Source: Hymenobacter sp. DG01 (GTDB lineage Bacteria > Bacteroidota > Bacteroidia > Cytophagales > Hymenobacteraceae). From it: DNA of 64,000 nt. Position 1 is the first letter of the stretch; every line of letters starts with the position of its first letter. Positions 62,199 to 64,000 of this stretch are shown here, in pieces. The position numbers and the translations under genes are program-made. Under the pieces are notes generated by a model. That model searched no databases, had not been told where the DNA came from, and saw only the letters and a program-made list of their open reading frames with translations. The stretch is from assembly GCF_006352025.1 (NCBI RefSeq), contig NZ_CP040936.1, positions 2,666,001 through 2,730,000 of the forward strand. Direction: 5' to 3'.

Positions 62199-62438
62199 TT
62201 ACGCCGAAGCGCCTTCCGCCAACACAATAACGTTGTTGCGGAGCACTTCTACTACCCCGCCTTCAATGCGGAAGCTGGTAGCGCCACCGTTCAGCACGAT
62301 GTCGCCGGCCTGCAGTGCCGAAATCAGTGGAGCGTGGTTGTTGAGAACCTCAAACAGGCCATCAGCACCCGGAAACCGGGCCGATGTAACCTCGCCTTCA
62401 AACACCTTGCGGTCGGGCGTGATGATTTCCAGATGCAT
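62199..62438 (-). CDS. atpC: ATP synthase F1 epsilon subunit (short form)
   Basis: 79 residues covering the N-terminal beta-sandwich of the epsilon subunit (HLEIITPDRKVFEGEV, FEVLNNHAPLISALQAG, FRIEGGVVEVLRNNVIVLAE). The C-terminal helical hairpin of longer versions is absent, as is usual in Bacteroidota and some other groups. It contacts the central stalk and tunes ATP synthase activity. It is downstream of atpD with a 98-bp gap filled by a long hairpin, and a terminator follows. Confidence 0.93.
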   Translation of the reverse strand: MHLEIITPDRKVFEGEVTSARFPGADGLFEVLNNHAPLISALQAGDIVLNGGATSFRIEGGVVEVLRNNVIVLAEGASA

Positions 62439-62442
62439 ATTC

Positions 62443-62531
62443 TTTGAGCTATTAGCTATTGGCTGTTAGCTATTAGCTGCTTGCTATAGCCCGGAGGCTA
62501 ACAGCTAACAGCCAATAGCTAACAGCTCAAA
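62443..62531 (-). repeat. Long palindrome between atpD and atpC
   Basis: Arms of 35 bp (62443-62477 and 62497-62531), 33 of 35 complementary, with a 19-base loop. Units such as TAGCTATTGGCTGTTAGC are repeated inside each arm. It fills nearly the whole 98-bp space, so it would form a very stable structure in the atpDC mRNA between the two coding regions. Confidence 0.85.
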
Positions 62532-62536
62532 AGAAA

Positions 62537-64000
<1,464 letters not shown>

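Overview
This window looks like a chromosomal segment of a high-GC Bacteroidota bacterium, most likely Hymenobacter or a close relative in Hymenobacteraceae. The evidence is a C-terminal type IX secretion (T9SS) sorting domain, an IPExxxVDY-family protein, tandem DUF3857 proteins, an S46 peptidase, a Tgt lacking the usual zinc cysteines, TAnnTTTG-type promoter elements, a general lack of Shine-Dalgarno sequences, and roughly 60 percent GC. I saw no tRNA, rRNA, CRISPR array, transposase, integrase or prophage gene. The genus is inferred from gene content, not from a database match.

Layout. 1-2.8 kb: a soluble multi-PAS histidine kinase (-). 3-4 kb: a lipoprotein (-). 4.1-9.6 kb: a xanthine dehydrogenase locus (+), xdhA, xdhB, a small membrane protein and xdhC. 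9.6-13.1 kb: DUF4136 lipoprotein, GNAT acetyltransferase, ABC exporter and an 86-residue orphan (all -). 13.3-18 kb: a coiled-coil membrane protein (+), catalase (-) and an MFS transporter (+). 18.1-24.3 kb: three consecutive DUF3857/transglutaminase-like exported proteins (+), of which only the third keeps a recognisable catalytic Cys and His. 24.5-28.1 kb: a large secreted M12B-type metalloprotease with a T9SS signal. 28.2-33.7 kb (-): a helix-hairpin-helix outer-membrane protein, a PorV/PorQ-like protein and an S46 dipeptidyl-peptidase. 33.8-36.5 kb (+): yidD, a lipoprotein and class II fructose-bisphosphate aldolase. 36.6-44.8 kb (-): lgt, two polytopic membrane proteins, nadE, and the acpP-fabF-rnc module. 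45-47 kb (+): the IPExxxVDY protein and pyruvate kinase. 47.3-52.5 kb: rpsT (-), DUF4142 lipoprotein (-), a YheT-like hydrolase (+), rsmG (-), an ECF sigma factor (-) and a GT2 glycosyltransferase (-). 52.6-56.1 kb (+): tgt, a YjgP/YjgQ permease and an EamA transporter. 56.3-59.8 kb: ispE (-), then a sugar transferase / acetyltransferase / aminotransferase trio (+). 59.9-64 kb (-): a Cys/Met-metabolism PLP enzyme, a TPR protein that appears to carry frameshifts, and atpC with most of atpD, which runs off the right edge.

Most genes are housekeeping or cell-envelope functions. The least-explained content is between the genes: several unrelated families of long intergenic inverted repeats (after yidD, before pyk, upstream of rsmG, on both sides of tgt, between atpD and atpC, between rnc and nadE), and a seven-base word, CTACCCC/GGGGTAG, that I count about 75 times by eye, in coding and non-coding DNA and in both orientations. 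I did not find a defence system, a mobile element or a clear novel multi-gene system. The repeats, the iterated word, the DUF3857 triplet and the frameshifted TPR gene deserve the second look.
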